DNA of 30,141 nt from a virus. Positions 16,601 through 24,635 of this stretch are shown in pieces (within the stretch, counting starts at the first letter, position 1; every line of letters begins with the position of its first letter). The notes under the pieces are model-generated. The model was not told where the DNA came from. It ran no database searches and saw nothing but the letters and a program-made list of their open reading frames with translations. The stretch lies in IMG/VR virus record IMGVR_UViG_3300020160_000128, positions 1-30,141 of that record. The stretch is one strand, 5' to 3'. The position numbers and the translations under genes were made by a program.

Positions 16601-18466
16601 GGTAAAGTTAACGCTAGTTGCTAGGGCGTTACCTGGATTTGTCCACTTGATAGTGGCAGTTACAAAACTAGCCGAATATACATAGGATACATCGTAAATG
16701 CTAATAACATCTATCAATACACCAATGCCAGGTGTTTGCGGTGGATTGGTCAAGTCATCTGGATCTGTTGGAGCAGACGTAGGCGGATTCAATCCTGTAG
16801 GAATACCAACAGGTTCTCTTGGATAATACCTTGACGCACCTTTTGGAATGTAAACTGGAAACTTATAGTCGCGTTCATTGACACGCACATATGGATAGAT
16901 AAAGTCTGGATTACGAACACAGCCAATGGCCACTGTGTAATCATTGTTTATTTTACTGCTGACGATTCGCCATGGAATAGCATCCTGAGCCGGATCTGTT
17001 CCAAATTTTAGTATATTGGCATCAACATAGATGTTATCTCCAACTTCTAATTCCAATGCTTGACTAGATGCTGTAAAACTTAAAGTGTCCTGATATCGGC
17101 TTTTTAATAAAATTAAACGTGCCATAGATTCTGCCGTGGCATAATTGGTCACCCAAGCAAAAGTAAAATCACCTTTGTTTAATCTATTACCATCTTGTGC
17201 AAGATAGGTAGTAAATTCAGTACCTTGCGGATCGGGAACAGTGATGGTCTGTTGACTCCATTGTTGATCTGGATCACAGTAGGTAACTGTTACTTGATTA
17301 TATTTGGCAGTGCGTTCTATACCTGTATAAGTTATAGGACCTTGTATGTTATCTTTGTTAAATGTGGCCACAATGGCTGCTGATCCACTTAGGATATCGT
17401 TAGCATTACCTGCATCTTCAACACGCAATTTGAATGTACCCAATCGGCTATATGGCATATAACCGCGGCATTGTTGCAACATTAGTTTTACATTATTGAA
17501 AATTGTTTGACTAGTATCAACAACTGCATGTAAGGTATGGATTGGACCAGTGACTCCAGTAACATAGGTTACACTTTGATCAAACTTGGTTGCTGTAGTT
17601 TTAAAACTATCCCAATCTACGTCTTCACTTTTTAGACCTTTGCCATAGGTATTGCTACGCATATAATCTAGCATGATATCTGCTGGATTGCTGGAATAGA
17701 CCCAAGCGGCTCGATCAGAATCTGTACCCCATTCTGGAACAGCATTAGCAATGTTAGTGGTAGTTAGACGTCTAACTTTTCTACCTAATAGGGTAACTTG
17801 TAGTTTAGGAATGTTGCCTGTAAATGGATTAGCATCAGCGGCGGCTTGATCAGTAGCATTGACCCATTCATATCTGGCAAACACCACACTGAGATTGGTA
17901 TACTTCATGCTTTCAGTCCAACTTGGTGAGCCTGCAAATATACCAGACTTGACTGCTGATCCCACATTGTATTGATCACCACGTGCAAATTGTAATTGTA
18001 TACGACCTTTTAATTTACCGCTAGAATCATCTGATATTGTTACAAGATTACCATTGTTGAGATTAGGTATATTACTTGCACCAATTTGTATATCATTGAT
18101 CCACAGTTCTCTTAAGCCTTCAACTGGGCCTTCACTTAGTACATAAGCAACCCATAGATACTTGTTGTTGTCACTGCCTGTTTCACAGAATGTTACAATG
18201 CCGCCTAGTTTGCGCCATCCGTAGACAACAGGTATGGCTACATTGCCACCTTCTTTTTGTAAAGTAACGCCTTGGATCGTCTGTGCTTGATTACCTGTAT
18301 CGGGCGCACCGGGCGCACCGAATAGACCTAAGAAAGGACTTAAGACAAAGTTTATTACTCCGGATACTACTGACCCGACAGCAGAGATAACTCCGTTAAC
18401 AACACTACCGATAGCATTAACGACTCCGCTGACTACATTACTAACGGCTTTAAAGACTCCACTCAT
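13652..18466 (-). CDS. J-like tail tip / host-specificity protein with internal duplication
   Basis: At 1604 residues this is the largest protein in the window and matches the size and position of lambda J-type central tail proteins. Residues 8-45 are a hydrophobic glycine-zipper run (VVSGVVNAIGSVVNGVISAV). Then comes a conserved core (VAIPVVYGWRKLGGIVTF, LWVAYVLSEGPVEGLREL) as in tip-attachment proteins. A Pro-rich linker near 555-575 leads to FnIII-like segments. Two related units cover about 703-1023 and 1024-1355. The C-terminal 250 residues are a distinct beta region. The start overlaps the upstream GNAT-like stop. It forms the tail tip and probably binds the host receptor. Confidence 0.85.
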   Translation of the reverse strand: MSGVFKAVSNVVSGVVNAIGSVVNGVISAVGSVVSGVINFVLSPFLGLFGAPGAPDTGNQAQTIQGVTLQKEGGNVAIPVVYGWRKLGGIVTFCETGSDNNKYLWVAYVLSEGPVEGLRELWINDIQIGASNIPNLNNGNLVTISDDSSGKLKGRIQLQFARGDQYNVGSAVKSGIFAGSPSWTESMKYTNLSVVFARYEWVNATDQAAADANPFTGNIPKLQVTLLGRKVRRLTTTNIANAVPEWGTDSDRAAWVYSSNPADIMLDYMRSNTYGKGLKSEDVDWDSFKTTATKFDQSVTYVTGVTGPIHTLHAVVDTSQTIFNNVKLMLQQCRGYMPYSRLGTFKLRVEDAGNANDILSGSAAIVATFNKDNIQGPITYTGIERTAKYNQVTVTYCDPDQQWSQQTITVPDPQGTEFTTYLAQDGNRLNKGDFTFAWVTNYATAESMARLILLKSRYQDTLSFTASSQALELEVGDNIYVDANILKFGTDPAQDAIPWRIVSSKINNDYTVAIGCVRNPDFIYPYVRVNERDYKFPVYIPKGASRYYPREPVGIPTGLNPPTSAPTDPDDLTNPPQTPGIGVLIDVISIYDVSYVYSASFVTATIKWTNPGNALATSVNFTTSTINSNSVLDIQTVNLSGASGSIVIQNLLKTTGYFIVAVVQYSTGDRSTKKTQFSFTTGTDATTTPVVPGIPAPPGTPPVNNADNFFKTVTGATVTSSSQPLSPRQVAITVTQDITYGSNSYLTGLQVFYKPSNNTKWFVQNQTLSGIQGQPYTFNIVVGPRQYPNTPNPSNSDAYDFIFRYTYSDGKNSKWQFRAMNQVVEWSGITYAYNLFVAGMTGGQSSPTVILREASTAYVPQIAGPNDLVETRNIQTPVYSVREYNTGTYGSPTNQSAILFVQPPIASERANWVGVRVYRHKAGVAGTGDSVDFTPATFSSVGGTWTVTVPGISFNDVWEYVIVDLVYYGSSTVEAFKGQYISGYVHNRTADADYPGDSNWYAKFAHYPTETLATAKARIGSAATAPVRNDTYFDSISAITVLSSSIPMSPRRVSFTVKTSTVNGANNFVSKVRVYYKQASNLYWKTAEYPISAENTNITFTNAQTTPVMDLGYPSYPNNPVRADDYDLQFRITYTDGTASKYVTKYTGVSVEVDPLGISGYNFNPLSNSTFNSQTVWTDLTLEENAPPGSLTDPRTLVLAPGNPATWLGLSATTNNGINNATFSYTLPSDDLKPYFIGVRIYQKDTSIESNTKFTQNDSNQPLTILASDTNTGFARQPVVWDTVYEYVITPLVWYNGAITSCNNSWYWKGAIHDRTTQTVGTNPYPSTGNWHSKLAPVLLETGVALGTLEAAIPVVDPTVKMISMTRVQPSFGANPATDYYQIKFKIPASITSVDIYRRSTLDPSNNPSYWNLYANPYYSNMYGAGRWEKFTLSGSNSSTDGGTGITTVNLRYATRSTEFSAYYDPTVTVGAKNSFGMNNYLYANGTSTAPTVLALNTTGNQQILIVGTYSAGVSGKAIQLDLNMPTVYNSSTSIGSIITNANIVNTADYETIVLKNSANASANTTNGTSLQRKASEARSLVTAANLRYNGAAYTLPSTSPTCQ

Positions 18467-18927
18467 GATTCAAGTTCCTTAATTGTTGTTAGGAATGGTC
18501 TAAATCCAAAGTGTTCGTATAACTTTGAACTTCTCTCAATATTGATTCCGATGTCACCACCGGTAATTTGATATGCTTTGATAGTTCTAGCCCATTCTTC
18601 AAATTTCTGCATAAGCATTTTGAAATTATCTAATGTCCTATGGCTTTCTAATAAAAATACAAACGATATATTGGCTACAACTAATTCATTGTTCCAAGGT
18701 ACTTGACTCATATAACCGGAAATGAATCCCACTGGTCGCTGTCCTTCAAACGCATTGAACCAACAGTAATGATGATCAACAACATACTGTTTGATAGTAG
18801 ACATCATACTGTTTTCATCGTATTCATCTGCAATCTGTGGAATGGCTTCAATGGCCTCATCACGATAGTAGTTGAATAGGATTATAGTAGAATCAAATTC
18901 ATGAGGTTGAATTGTTCTTACTATCAT
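18463..18927 (-). CDS. GNAT-type N-acetyltransferase-like protein
   Basis: This 154-residue protein has a GNAT-like fold pattern: an N-terminal strand-helix (IVRTIQPHEFDSTIILFNYY), a central RPVGFISGYMS strand pair, a VVANISFVFLLESHR segment with a helix FKMLMQKFEEWART, and the C-terminal YEHFGFRPF typical of the family. The acetyl-CoA pyrophosphate loop is not the clean Q/R-x-x-G-x-G/A form, so activity is uncertain. It overlaps both neighbours by a few bases, between a distal-tail gene and the J-like gene, a slot where other siphoviruses often have a NlpC/P60 peptidase or lambda K/I-type gene. It may be a tail assembly enzyme or a repurposed structural GNAT. Confidence 0.65.
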   Translation of the reverse strand: MIVRTIQPHEFDSTIILFNYYRDEAIEAIPQIADEYDENSMMSTIKQYVVDHHYCWFNAFEGQRPVGFISGYMSQVPWNNELVVANISFVFLLESHRTLDNFKMLMQKFEEWARTIKAYQITGGDIGINIERSSKLYEHFGFRPFLTTIKELES

Positions 18928-19532
18928 AGTTTACCCCATAGGAATTCTTTATTGCCAATGATAGCAGTCTTATCAAAACTACGATCACTGTTATCTTTTA
19001 AGAATGTCCAGTTGCTGTTGTTGTCAGTCATGCGTCCTGCACGACGATCAAAGTCTGCCCATAATGTTGCACAGTCTACAGTGATCTGACATGACACTTC
19101 GCTTTCAGCAATGCTGACATTATATATGTAACCATCAAACACTACCATACTGCCTAATGGTGCTAGGTCATCATAATCTAAAAACACACGAGTGATCTGT
19201 ACAGGTGATCCTTCAAAGTCTTTGTTTAGGAAATTGTTAACCATTGTTAAGTTAGCACCACTAAGTGTAAAACTAGTCTTGCCTAATTTAACATCAAACT
19301 CTTCTGTGACACTACTAAAGCCAAGGAAGTCACCTTGTGCCAAATATGATCTTGTAACTGAATCAACTTCTGTGATTGAAACATTGATACCGCCTGTGGC
19401 TAGTCTCAGTGCCGCAGTGCTGGTAATGGTTTGATCACCTGTGCCATCTCTAAGTCCAATGTAGACTAATTCTTGACTAAAGAAATTCGCACGGTAAAAT
19501 TCATCACGTAGTGTATCTGAAATAACATACAT
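18924..19532 (-). CDS. Distal tail protein, lambda L/DUF2163-like
   Basis: This is a 202-residue protein. The N-terminus DTLRDEFYRANFFSQELVYI and a middle VTEEFDVKLGKTSFTLSGAN, then LGSMVVFDGYIYNVSIAESE, resemble proteins of tail-tip assembly modules in siphoviruses (lambda L or BR0599/DUF2163 type). Lambda L carries an iron-sulphur cluster, but here I see only two cysteines (SCQITVDC), so that feature is not conserved. It lies between another distal-tail protein and the GNAT/J-like pair, the expected order tape measure, distal-tail, hub. Overlapping starts and stops show coupling. Confidence 0.6.
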   Translation of the reverse strand: MYVISDTLRDEFYRANFFSQELVYIGLRDGTGDQTITSTAALRLATGGINVSITEVDSVTRSYLAQGDFLGFSSVTEEFDVKLGKTSFTLSGANLTMVNNFLNKDFEGSPVQITRVFLDYDDLAPLGSMVVFDGYIYNVSIAESEVSCQITVDCATLWADFDRRAGRMTDNNSNWTFLKDNSDRSFDKTAIIGNKEFLWGKL

Positions 19533-20125
19533 TACCAGGTTTCCCTCATGCTAAGGCTTAATTGTGTAATACCACCTGTACCTACATCTACTTGTTGCGG
19601 TTCGTTATCTAAGATAACAGTAAATGGTACTGCGTTAATTACCAATTGAGTACCACTTGGTACTGCTGTGACTAGACTGCCACTGAAGTATAAGGGTTGA
19701 CCTGTTGTCCATGTTACTGCACACATATAAACTTTGGTATGATTAGAAAATTTAAAAAAGTCACCTGCACGTAATAAGTTCGTGCCTCCTGTGACTCCAC
19801 TAACACTTACCTGACTAACTCCTGCGGCCACTGTGGCACTGACAGTTACTGTGGCACTGGTTTGATTGGTAACTTTGGTATAACTTATTTTTGGCAAGAC
19901 GATTTGAAATGTTTCTAATGGCCCATACTGTTGACTGATAAAACCAATTATAGGACCTGCATCAAATGGTGATAAGTTATTATATTTGGCTTCGAATGAA
20001 TAAAAACTGTGGCCTTGTGCCACACGTCGACTCTTACCACTAAGTGTAGTAGTCTTGATTACGGGTGTGTTAATTTTAAAATTAACTGTGTTGAATGCTG
20101 GGCTTGCTGGATACGTTCCTGACAT
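19532..20125 (-). CDS. Minor/distal tail protein, lambda M-like position
   Basis: This 197-residue beta-rich protein begins GTYPASPAFNTVNFKINTPV and has SRRVAQGHSFYSFEAKYNN, ETFQIVLPKISYTK and a C-terminal TQLSLSMRETW. It lies directly downstream of the tape measure and shares a one-base junction with it and with the next gene. Its place matches the distal-tail or minor tail protein (lambda M or Dit-like) that starts tip assembly. No enzyme motif is visible. Family assignment is from context and layout, not from a recognised domain. Confidence 0.6.
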   Translation of the reverse strand: MSGTYPASPAFNTVNFKINTPVIKTTTLSGKSRRVAQGHSFYSFEAKYNNLSPFDAGPIIGFISQQYGPLETFQIVLPKISYTKVTNQTSATVTVSATVAAGVSQVSVSGVTGGTNLLRAGDFFKFSNHTKVYMCAVTWTTGQPLYFSGSLVTAVPSGTQLVINAVPFTVILDNEPQQVDVGTGGITQLSLSMRETW

Positions 20126-22509
20126 TATATTTTCATCCTTTGTCCATTTTCTGCCATAGCATCACGGACCATCTGTGTTACCATACTACGGCGTTGCACT
20201 AATAGTTGATCGAATCCTTGTGCATCATTAGCCTGTATGGTAAAATTAATATTGGTTGGTTGTCCTGAAGATAAATCTCCGTTTCTAGTAATCGAACCTG
20301 TACCTTGTGGTGTAAACAATTCTGGACCATTCTCACCAACGATGTAACCTTTGCCACCCATAACAGGTCCACCAAGTGCGCGACCACTATAATTTTGTGC
20401 TCTAATTTGTGCTACCTGTGCCATACCAAAGGCCAATGCTCCACCTGCGGCAATAAGACTGAATGGGAATGGATATGACGCAAGTGCTTTGGTCACGCTT
20501 GCGTAAGTGTTCATAATGGCTGATGCAATGTTCAGGGCCTTGGCTGCTTCAAACGCTTTCTTATTCTGTGCACCTAGTGCTGAAAACATTTGTGCGCCTT
20601 GTTCAATACCAATCTGTGTCTTTTCATACATGGTCTTGGCTTCAAACTCAGCACGGACTTTGGCTGCTTCTTGAATGGCTTTCTCACCACCAATAGTCTT
20701 GAGATAGAACGCATCATTCTCGCTCATTAATCGAGCATAGGTTTGACTCTTTAACGCAACTTCGTCGTTGGCTAATTTGACCTTGAGAGCATACAATTCA
20801 TTTTCTTTTGCTATCTCTGCATTGACTACAGCAGCCATGAACTGTGTTCGACTTATACCAAATTGCTGTTCTAGCATCTGGCGTTTATTCATCAATTCTT
20901 CGGTTTGCTTATCGTACTTTGTTTCAATAGCAAATCGTTCGCCAGCACCTTTATTGACTATATCAAGTATGGCGGCTTTTAAGTTTTGTTCTGCTTGTAC
21001 TTTTCCATAGGTGTTGTCTATGTATTCTTGTATAGATACTGTTTGCTTCTTAGCAAGTCTATCTTGCATATCAGCATTTCTGCTAGTAGCATCTCCAAAA
21101 TCTTTCAATGCTTTAGTTAAGGTTGTTTGATATGCATCTGCTAGACCCCTAACAACACCCTTTTGTCTTTCTACTTCACTAGTGATCTTCTTCTGTTGAT
21201 CTAATTGAACATTTAATCCCAGTATCTCGCTCTTCTGTGCATTGGTGATTGTTAACTTGGCTTCTGCTAATTTACGAGTCTGCTCAGTGATCATCTTGTT
21301 AGCATTTGCTTCTGCTTCACTTAGAGTTAGTTTTTCTCTTTCAAGAGTAATTTCTTCTCGTAGTTTAGTAACTGACTCTTCATATTGTTTTAAGGCTTCT
21401 TTTTGCTTTTTGTTTAATTCATCAGCAATAACAATATTTTGTTTGTTTGCAACTCCAATCTCTTCGGCCCTATCAGCAATGGCTTGGGTAGCATCTGCTG
21501 TTTTTCCAGTCATGCCAAGATAATCAGCCATGGCTTCTGTAACATCTAAACCTAATACTTTGGCCAGTACCAGGGCCGCACCTACTGCTAGCATTAATGG
21601 ATTGCGCATAACAATTATGTTAAACAATGCCATAGCAGAGCCAGCGGCTTTGATTGCTGCCGCAAGTCTTATGGCCATCGAAGCCGCAGTTGATAATGTC
21701 AACACTAATGCAGTAATGGCTATGACATTGGCAATTTCAACAAAGGCCGCTTTGATCTTTGCCAGCACTGCTGGGAATCCACCTGCTTCTTCCACAGCAC
21801 TTTTTATATTATTAACAATAGCAATAATATACGGGCTAAGATCAGCAAAGGCTTTCTTAAGCCCAGCACTTACCAGTCCGTTTAATTCATCGATACTGTC
21901 ACCTGCCATGTCAAGACCTGCCACATCAACATCTGTTAATGCAAGTCCAAGACGTTTCATTTGTGCTTCAGCACTAGCGAGGTTATCAGCCATACGTAGA
22001 ACTTTGGCACCTTGCTTGCCAAACAAGTCCATTGCCAATGCTGATTTTTCTGCAGGATTCGATATTCCTGCTAGTGATGAAGCAATACGTTTGTACTGTT
22101 CATCTGGTCGCAAGGCTGCGATTTCTTTGACGGGAATGTTTAATCGTTCAAGCGCATCAGCACCTGCACCTGAGCCATTGACCAATGCTTCACCAATGTT
22201 CTTCTGTAACTTATAAAGAACATTATTCAATTCATCAGCACTGACACCTGTAAGAGCAGCCGCTTGTTGCATGACCTGTAGGTTCTGCGCGGCCATTCCC
22301 AAGTTTTCAGCAGTGTCAATTAGTTGACCAGCAGACTCTAATGTCTTGAGAACAGCATAACCCATTGCAGTGGCTGCGGCCGCTACCAGACCCAATGCTT
22401 TGCTAGCAGTGCCTGATACACGATCCAGCCCACCAATCACATCCTGTAATCTTTTAATATCACGTTCTGCTTGGGCGGTATCTGCGGTAATTTTAATTTG
22501 TCCAGCCAC
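20125..22509 (-). CDS. Tail tape measure protein
   Basis: This 794-residue protein starts at GTG 22509, which overlaps the TAG of the frameshifted chaperone (TAGTG). The N-terminal 250 residues have the classic PhageMin_Tail pattern (DTAQAERDIKRLQDVIGGLD, YKLQKNIGEALVNGSGAGAD, EKSALAMDLFGKQGAKVL). Hydrophobic segments lie around 255-320. A long coiled coil follows. The C-terminus has the hallmark GGKGYIVGENGPELFTPQG. The protein sets tail length: at roughly 0.15 nm per residue it predicts a tail near 120 nm (inference). It lies directly after its chaperone, as in lambda. Confidence 0.92.
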   Translation of the reverse strand: MAGQIKITADTAQAERDIKRLQDVIGGLDRVSGTASKALGLVAAAATAMGYAVLKTLESAGQLIDTAENLGMAAQNLQVMQQAAALTGVSADELNNVLYKLQKNIGEALVNGSGAGADALERLNIPVKEIAALRPDEQYKRIASSLAGISNPAEKSALAMDLFGKQGAKVLRMADNLASAEAQMKRLGLALTDVDVAGLDMAGDSIDELNGLVSAGLKKAFADLSPYIIAIVNNIKSAVEEAGGFPAVLAKIKAAFVEIANVIAITALVLTLSTAASMAIRLAAAIKAAGSAMALFNIIVMRNPLMLAVGAALVLAKVLGLDVTEAMADYLGMTGKTADATQAIADRAEEIGVANKQNIVIADELNKKQKEALKQYEESVTKLREEITLEREKLTLSEAEANANKMITEQTRKLAEAKLTITNAQKSEILGLNVQLDQQKKITSEVERQKGVVRGLADAYQTTLTKALKDFGDATSRNADMQDRLAKKQTVSIQEYIDNTYGKVQAEQNLKAAILDIVNKGAGERFAIETKYDKQTEELMNKRQMLEQQFGISRTQFMAAVVNAEIAKENELYALKVKLANDEVALKSQTYARLMSENDAFYLKTIGGEKAIQEAAKVRAEFEAKTMYEKTQIGIEQGAQMFSALGAQNKKAFEAAKALNIASAIMNTYASVTKALASYPFPFSLIAAGGALAFGMAQVAQIRAQNYSGRALGGPVMGGKGYIVGENGPELFTPQGTGSITRNGDLSSGQPTNINFTIQANDAQGFDQLLVQRRSMVTQMVRDAMAENGQRMKI

Positions 22510-23026
22510 TATCTGCTCCTTGCTTTTTGCATTGCTTTTTTATTCTCGTCATGTTCCCATTTATAAAATGCCACCCATCCCATAAATTCGTCGAGACTCA
22601 TATCTAAAACATCACTGATTCGCAGACCCAAATCTTTTGCAAGCCTATAGGCAAACATTAGATCCTGATCTGCTTTTAGTTTTTTTCTACATCCTCTAAA
22701 CTTTCAATATCAGCATTAGCACTGTTGATTTCACCAACTAGGCGAATTACAACATTTGGATCAACTTCGTTTAACAAGATCATTTTATCTGCCATGTTAA
22801 ACATTTTTGTACCATCTTCATTACGTGCTTTGACAATTAGACTTTCTACCAGTGCTTCAACAGTTTTACCTTGTTGACTTAGTTCTATCATCTTGCTTTG
22901 TTCACGCAGTGTTATGCTGGATTTAAACCATACTGTGGTGTCCCATTCTGGTACATGAATTGATTGCATTTTGCCGCCGATGCGGTTACGAAAATGTGCT
23001 GTTGCGTTATCTAAAATCTTACTCAT
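22509..23026 (-). CDS. Tail assembly chaperone long form made by -1 frameshift (lambda G-T type)
   Basis: The short form stops at 22676, but a -1 slip on A-AAA-AAC (22685-22679, in frame as A from GAA, AAA, AAC) continues for about 56 codons. The extension runs to TAG at 22511-22509 and reads LAKDLGLRISDVLDMSLDEF, then GWVAFYKWEHDE, the expected T-like domain of tail-assembly chaperones. The heptamer A-AAA-AAC is a well-known slippery site. In lambda the two products, in a fixed ratio, coat the tape measure and recruit tail-tube subunits. This is the strongest reading of the gap before the tape measure gene. Confidence 0.85.
22676..23026 (-). CDS. Tail assembly chaperone, short (unshifted) form
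   Basis: This 116-residue protein is the lambda G-like product. Features are a basic/aromatic VPEWDTTVWFKSSITLREQS segment and VEALVESLIVKARNEDGTKM, with an acidic C-terminus ending SLEDVEKN. The stop comes directly after the slippery heptamer, and most ribosomes are expected to stop here. ATG 23026 abuts the stop of the gp10-like gene, with AAGGA about ten bases upstream. It acts in the cytoplasm to keep the tape measure soluble during tail assembly. Confidence 0.85.
   Translation of the reverse strand: MSKILDNATAHFRNRIGGKMQSIHVPEWDTTVWFKSSITLREQSKMIELSQQGKTVEALVESLIVKARNEDGTKMFNMADKMILLNEVDPNVVIRLVGEINSANADIESLEDVEKN
22679..22685 (-). promoter_or_regulatory. -1 ribosomal frameshift slippery site A-AAA-AAC
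   Basis: The minus strand reads GAA AAA AAC TAA in the chaperone frame. A -1 slip moves ribosomes into an open frame of about 56 codons before the tape measure gene. A run of seven A residues before C makes slippage easy. No obvious downstream pseudoknot was found by eye. Confidence 0.85.
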
Positions 23027-23368
23027 TTAATTTTTCCTTTTAATTGAATTTAAACTAGGTCCTATAATACCCTTAGGTGCTTGCTTACTTCCTCTCATTC
23101 CACGATTAGTCATATGTCGACCTTTGTCTAGTATTTCTATATATGGCACTGAGTTCTCTATGACGAAGTTATCTGGTTTAACATTCTGTTTCCATCCTGC
23201 TATCGCTTGACCAGTTTTACCTACTGGTGTTCCGCCTGCTCCAGGTTTCGCTGGACGGGTAACACTAGTATAAACTTCATTGGCTAAAAGTTTTATTTCG
23301 CTCCTAAGGGCATCCTGGCATTGTGTTTGCAATGCCTGGGCTCCCTTGAATTCAACTTTAAAAGACAA
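23027..23368 (-). CDS. HK97 gp10-like head-tail/tail-completion protein
   Basis: This 113-residue basic protein begins FKVEFKGAQALQTQCQDALR, has a central GKTGQAIAGWKQNVKPD, and a characteristic ENSVPYIEILDKGRHMTNRG then APKGIIGPSLNSI. The VPYI-x-x-x-x-G-x-H stretch followed by a C-terminal P-x-G-x-x-G-P is typical of HK97 gp10/lambda Z-like proteins that join head and tail. Unusually it lies after the tail-tube genes, not before them, between the second tube gene and the chaperone. AAAGG is present near the start. It would act at the tail's upper end. Confidence 0.65.
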   Translation of the reverse strand: MSFKVEFKGAQALQTQCQDALRSEIKLLANEVYTSVTRPAKPGAGGTPVGKTGQAIAGWKQNVKPDNFVIENSVPYIEILDKGRHMTNRGMRGSKQAPKGIIGPSLNSIKRKN

Positions 23369-23791
23369 TTACTGTGCTCCAGTTCCGAAAGTAGTTGCTC
23401 CTGTACCTTGGAAACTAATACTTGCTTCTACTAATCCATCCATTGAACTGTTTACAGTATAACCAGTTACGATTACATCGCCTGTAAATGCATAGTCGCT
23501 TGTACTTGAATAGTTTTCTTGCAAATAGAACACTACTGATACAGCACTTGCACCAACTAGACCTGATGTTGGATTAAATGTTGTTTCGTTAGTGTCAAAG
23601 TCACTAGCATCAAAGTAAACATCTGCTGAACCTGAGTAACTGCTCATACCTTTTACGTATGTACGTACATCTGTGGTCATTACTGAAGTTTCAATTGTAT
23701 CACTAGTGATTTCCACGCTGAAACTACGCACTTGTCCAACTGAAATGCCGTTGACCTTAAGTGCTCCATTATTACCTGTTAAGATTGCCAT
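23369..23791 (-). CDS. Major tail tube protein, second tandem copy
   Basis: This 140-residue protein shares most of its length with the gene just upstream. Both begin MAILTGNNG and share TSDTIETSVMTTDVRTYVKG, MSS-Y/W-SGSADVYFD and VNSSMDG-L/M-VEASISFQG. The fold should be the tail-tube beta barrel of siphoviruses. The two copies differ mainly in loops (ENYSSTSDYAFTGDVIVTG here). Either they alternate in one tube, or one is a cap or terminator-like variant. AAGGAG precedes the ATG at 23791. It lies before the gp10-like gene. Confidence 0.8.
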   Translation of the reverse strand: MAILTGNNGALKVNGISVGQVRSFSVEITSDTIETSVMTTDVRTYVKGMSSYSGSADVYFDASDFDTNETTFNPTSGLVGASAVSVVFYLQENYSSTSDYAFTGDVIVTGYTVNSSMDGLVEASISFQGTGATTFGTGAQ

Positions 23792-23803
23792 AGTCTATTC
23801 TCC

Positions 23804-24229
23804 TTAGGCTGTGTAGGTACAAGCACCAGAGCCTTGGAAACTGATTGATGCTTCAACCATGCCGTCCATTGAACTGTTTACTGTGAAACCTGTGATGATA
23901 ACTTCACCTGAAAACTTGTTACCTGATCCGTTTAGTAATCCTTCAAATGTCAATGTGCTGTCGCCCACTGTACCTGATGTTGGATTTAAAACAGTATGTA
24001 CTGCCAAGTGTCCTGTTGATGCCGCTGGATCAAAATAGATATCTGCTGACCCGCTCCATGAACTCATACCTTTGACATAAGTGCGTACATCAGTAGTCAT
24101 TACTGAAGTTTCAATTGTGTCGCTGGTTAGTTCGATTGAGAATGTGCGTACTGCGGCGATGGCTGTTACTGATCCACCTACTGTTGCGTCAAATTTAATG
24201 ACGCCATTGTTACCTGTTAAAATGGCCAT
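23804..24229 (-). CDS. Major tail tube protein, first tandem copy
   Basis: This 141-residue protein is the paralogue of the gene downstream, with the same N-terminus (MAILTGNNGVIKFD) and core (TSDTIETSVMTTDVRTYVKG, VNSSMDGMVEASISFQG). It has a short insert near residues 15-27 (VGGSVTAIAAV) absent from the other. Nucleotide identity in the core is high over tens of bases (compare 23641-23700 with 24061-24120), so the duplication is fairly recent or kept alike by gene conversion. It forms or contributes to the tail tube. Its start overlaps the 72-residue protein stop as TAATG. Confidence 0.8.
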   Translation of the reverse strand: MAILTGNNGVIKFDATVGGSVTAIAAVRTFSIELTSDTIETSVMTTDVRTYVKGMSSWSGSADIYFDPAASTGHLAVHTVLNPTSGTVGDSTLTFEGLLNGSGNKFSGEVIITGFTVNSSMDGMVEASISFQGSGACTYTA

Positions 24230-24447
24230 TATTCGTCTCCTTGTATATTAATATTGGCTTCTTCTAGGGCTGTTACGGTCGCCTTAGACTTCACCGTTGG
24301 CTTGAGACGAATAACCTCTTCTCCTGCCTGTTCTGTATGATCAGCAGTTGCGTGTGTACACACTGTCCAACCTGCTGATGCTAATTGCGCTTGTTCATAA
24401 TCCTGACAGACTCTGGTCATGCCTAGTTTATGCATTGTTATTTTCAT
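24229..24447 (-). CDS. Small protein of unknown function
   Basis: This 72-residue protein has KITMHKLGMTRVCQDYEQAQ and LASAGWTVCTHATADHTEQA, then a basic VIRLKPTVKSKATV and an acidic end. Both neighbours overlap it by a few bases (ATGA upstream, TAATG downstream), which supports it as a true gene. I do not recognise a family. Its pattern L-x-x-x-GW also occurs in the gene just upstream (LKEWELMGWDKV), so the two may be related. A virion or assembly role at the head-tail junction is only inferred from position. Confidence 0.5.
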   Translation of the reverse strand: MKITMHKLGMTRVCQDYEQAQLASAGWTVCTHATADHTEQAGEEVIRLKPTVKSKATVTALEEANINIQGDE

Positions 24448-24635
24448 TTTGTTTTCCTCTTAACTGGCTTGACTACAATAGGTCCGCTGTCAATAGTCTG
24501 AACCTCAGGTGTCAGTGCCTGAGGTGCCAGATCCGCTCCCGGCTTTTTAACTTTGTCCCAGCCCATTAATTCCCATTCTTTTAGTTTATCTGCTTGGGCT
24601 TTTTCTGCATCTGCTAGTGTTGCAAAATTAAACAT
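24444..24635 (-). CDS. Small protein of unknown function
   Basis: This 63-residue protein begins FNFATLADAEKAQADKLKEW, followed by MGWDKVKKPGADLAPQ and a basic proline-rich end (IVVKPVKRKTK). The first half is likely helical. It is coupled to the tail terminator gene upstream by TAATG and to the downstream small gene by ATGA. No domain is recognised. It is too small and basic to assign, but its place and tight overlaps argue for a real gene with a head-tail assembly role. Confidence 0.5.
   Translation of the reverse strand: MFNFATLADAEKAQADKLKEWELMGWDKVKKPGADLAPQALTPEVQTIDSGPIVVKPVKRKTK

Noticed and set aside
21530-22216. Plus-strand 228-codon open frame in the tape measure gene
   Set aside because: It lies fully antisense to a well-supported tape measure protein, has no ribosome-binding site, and reads as Ala/Ser-rich antisense sequence.
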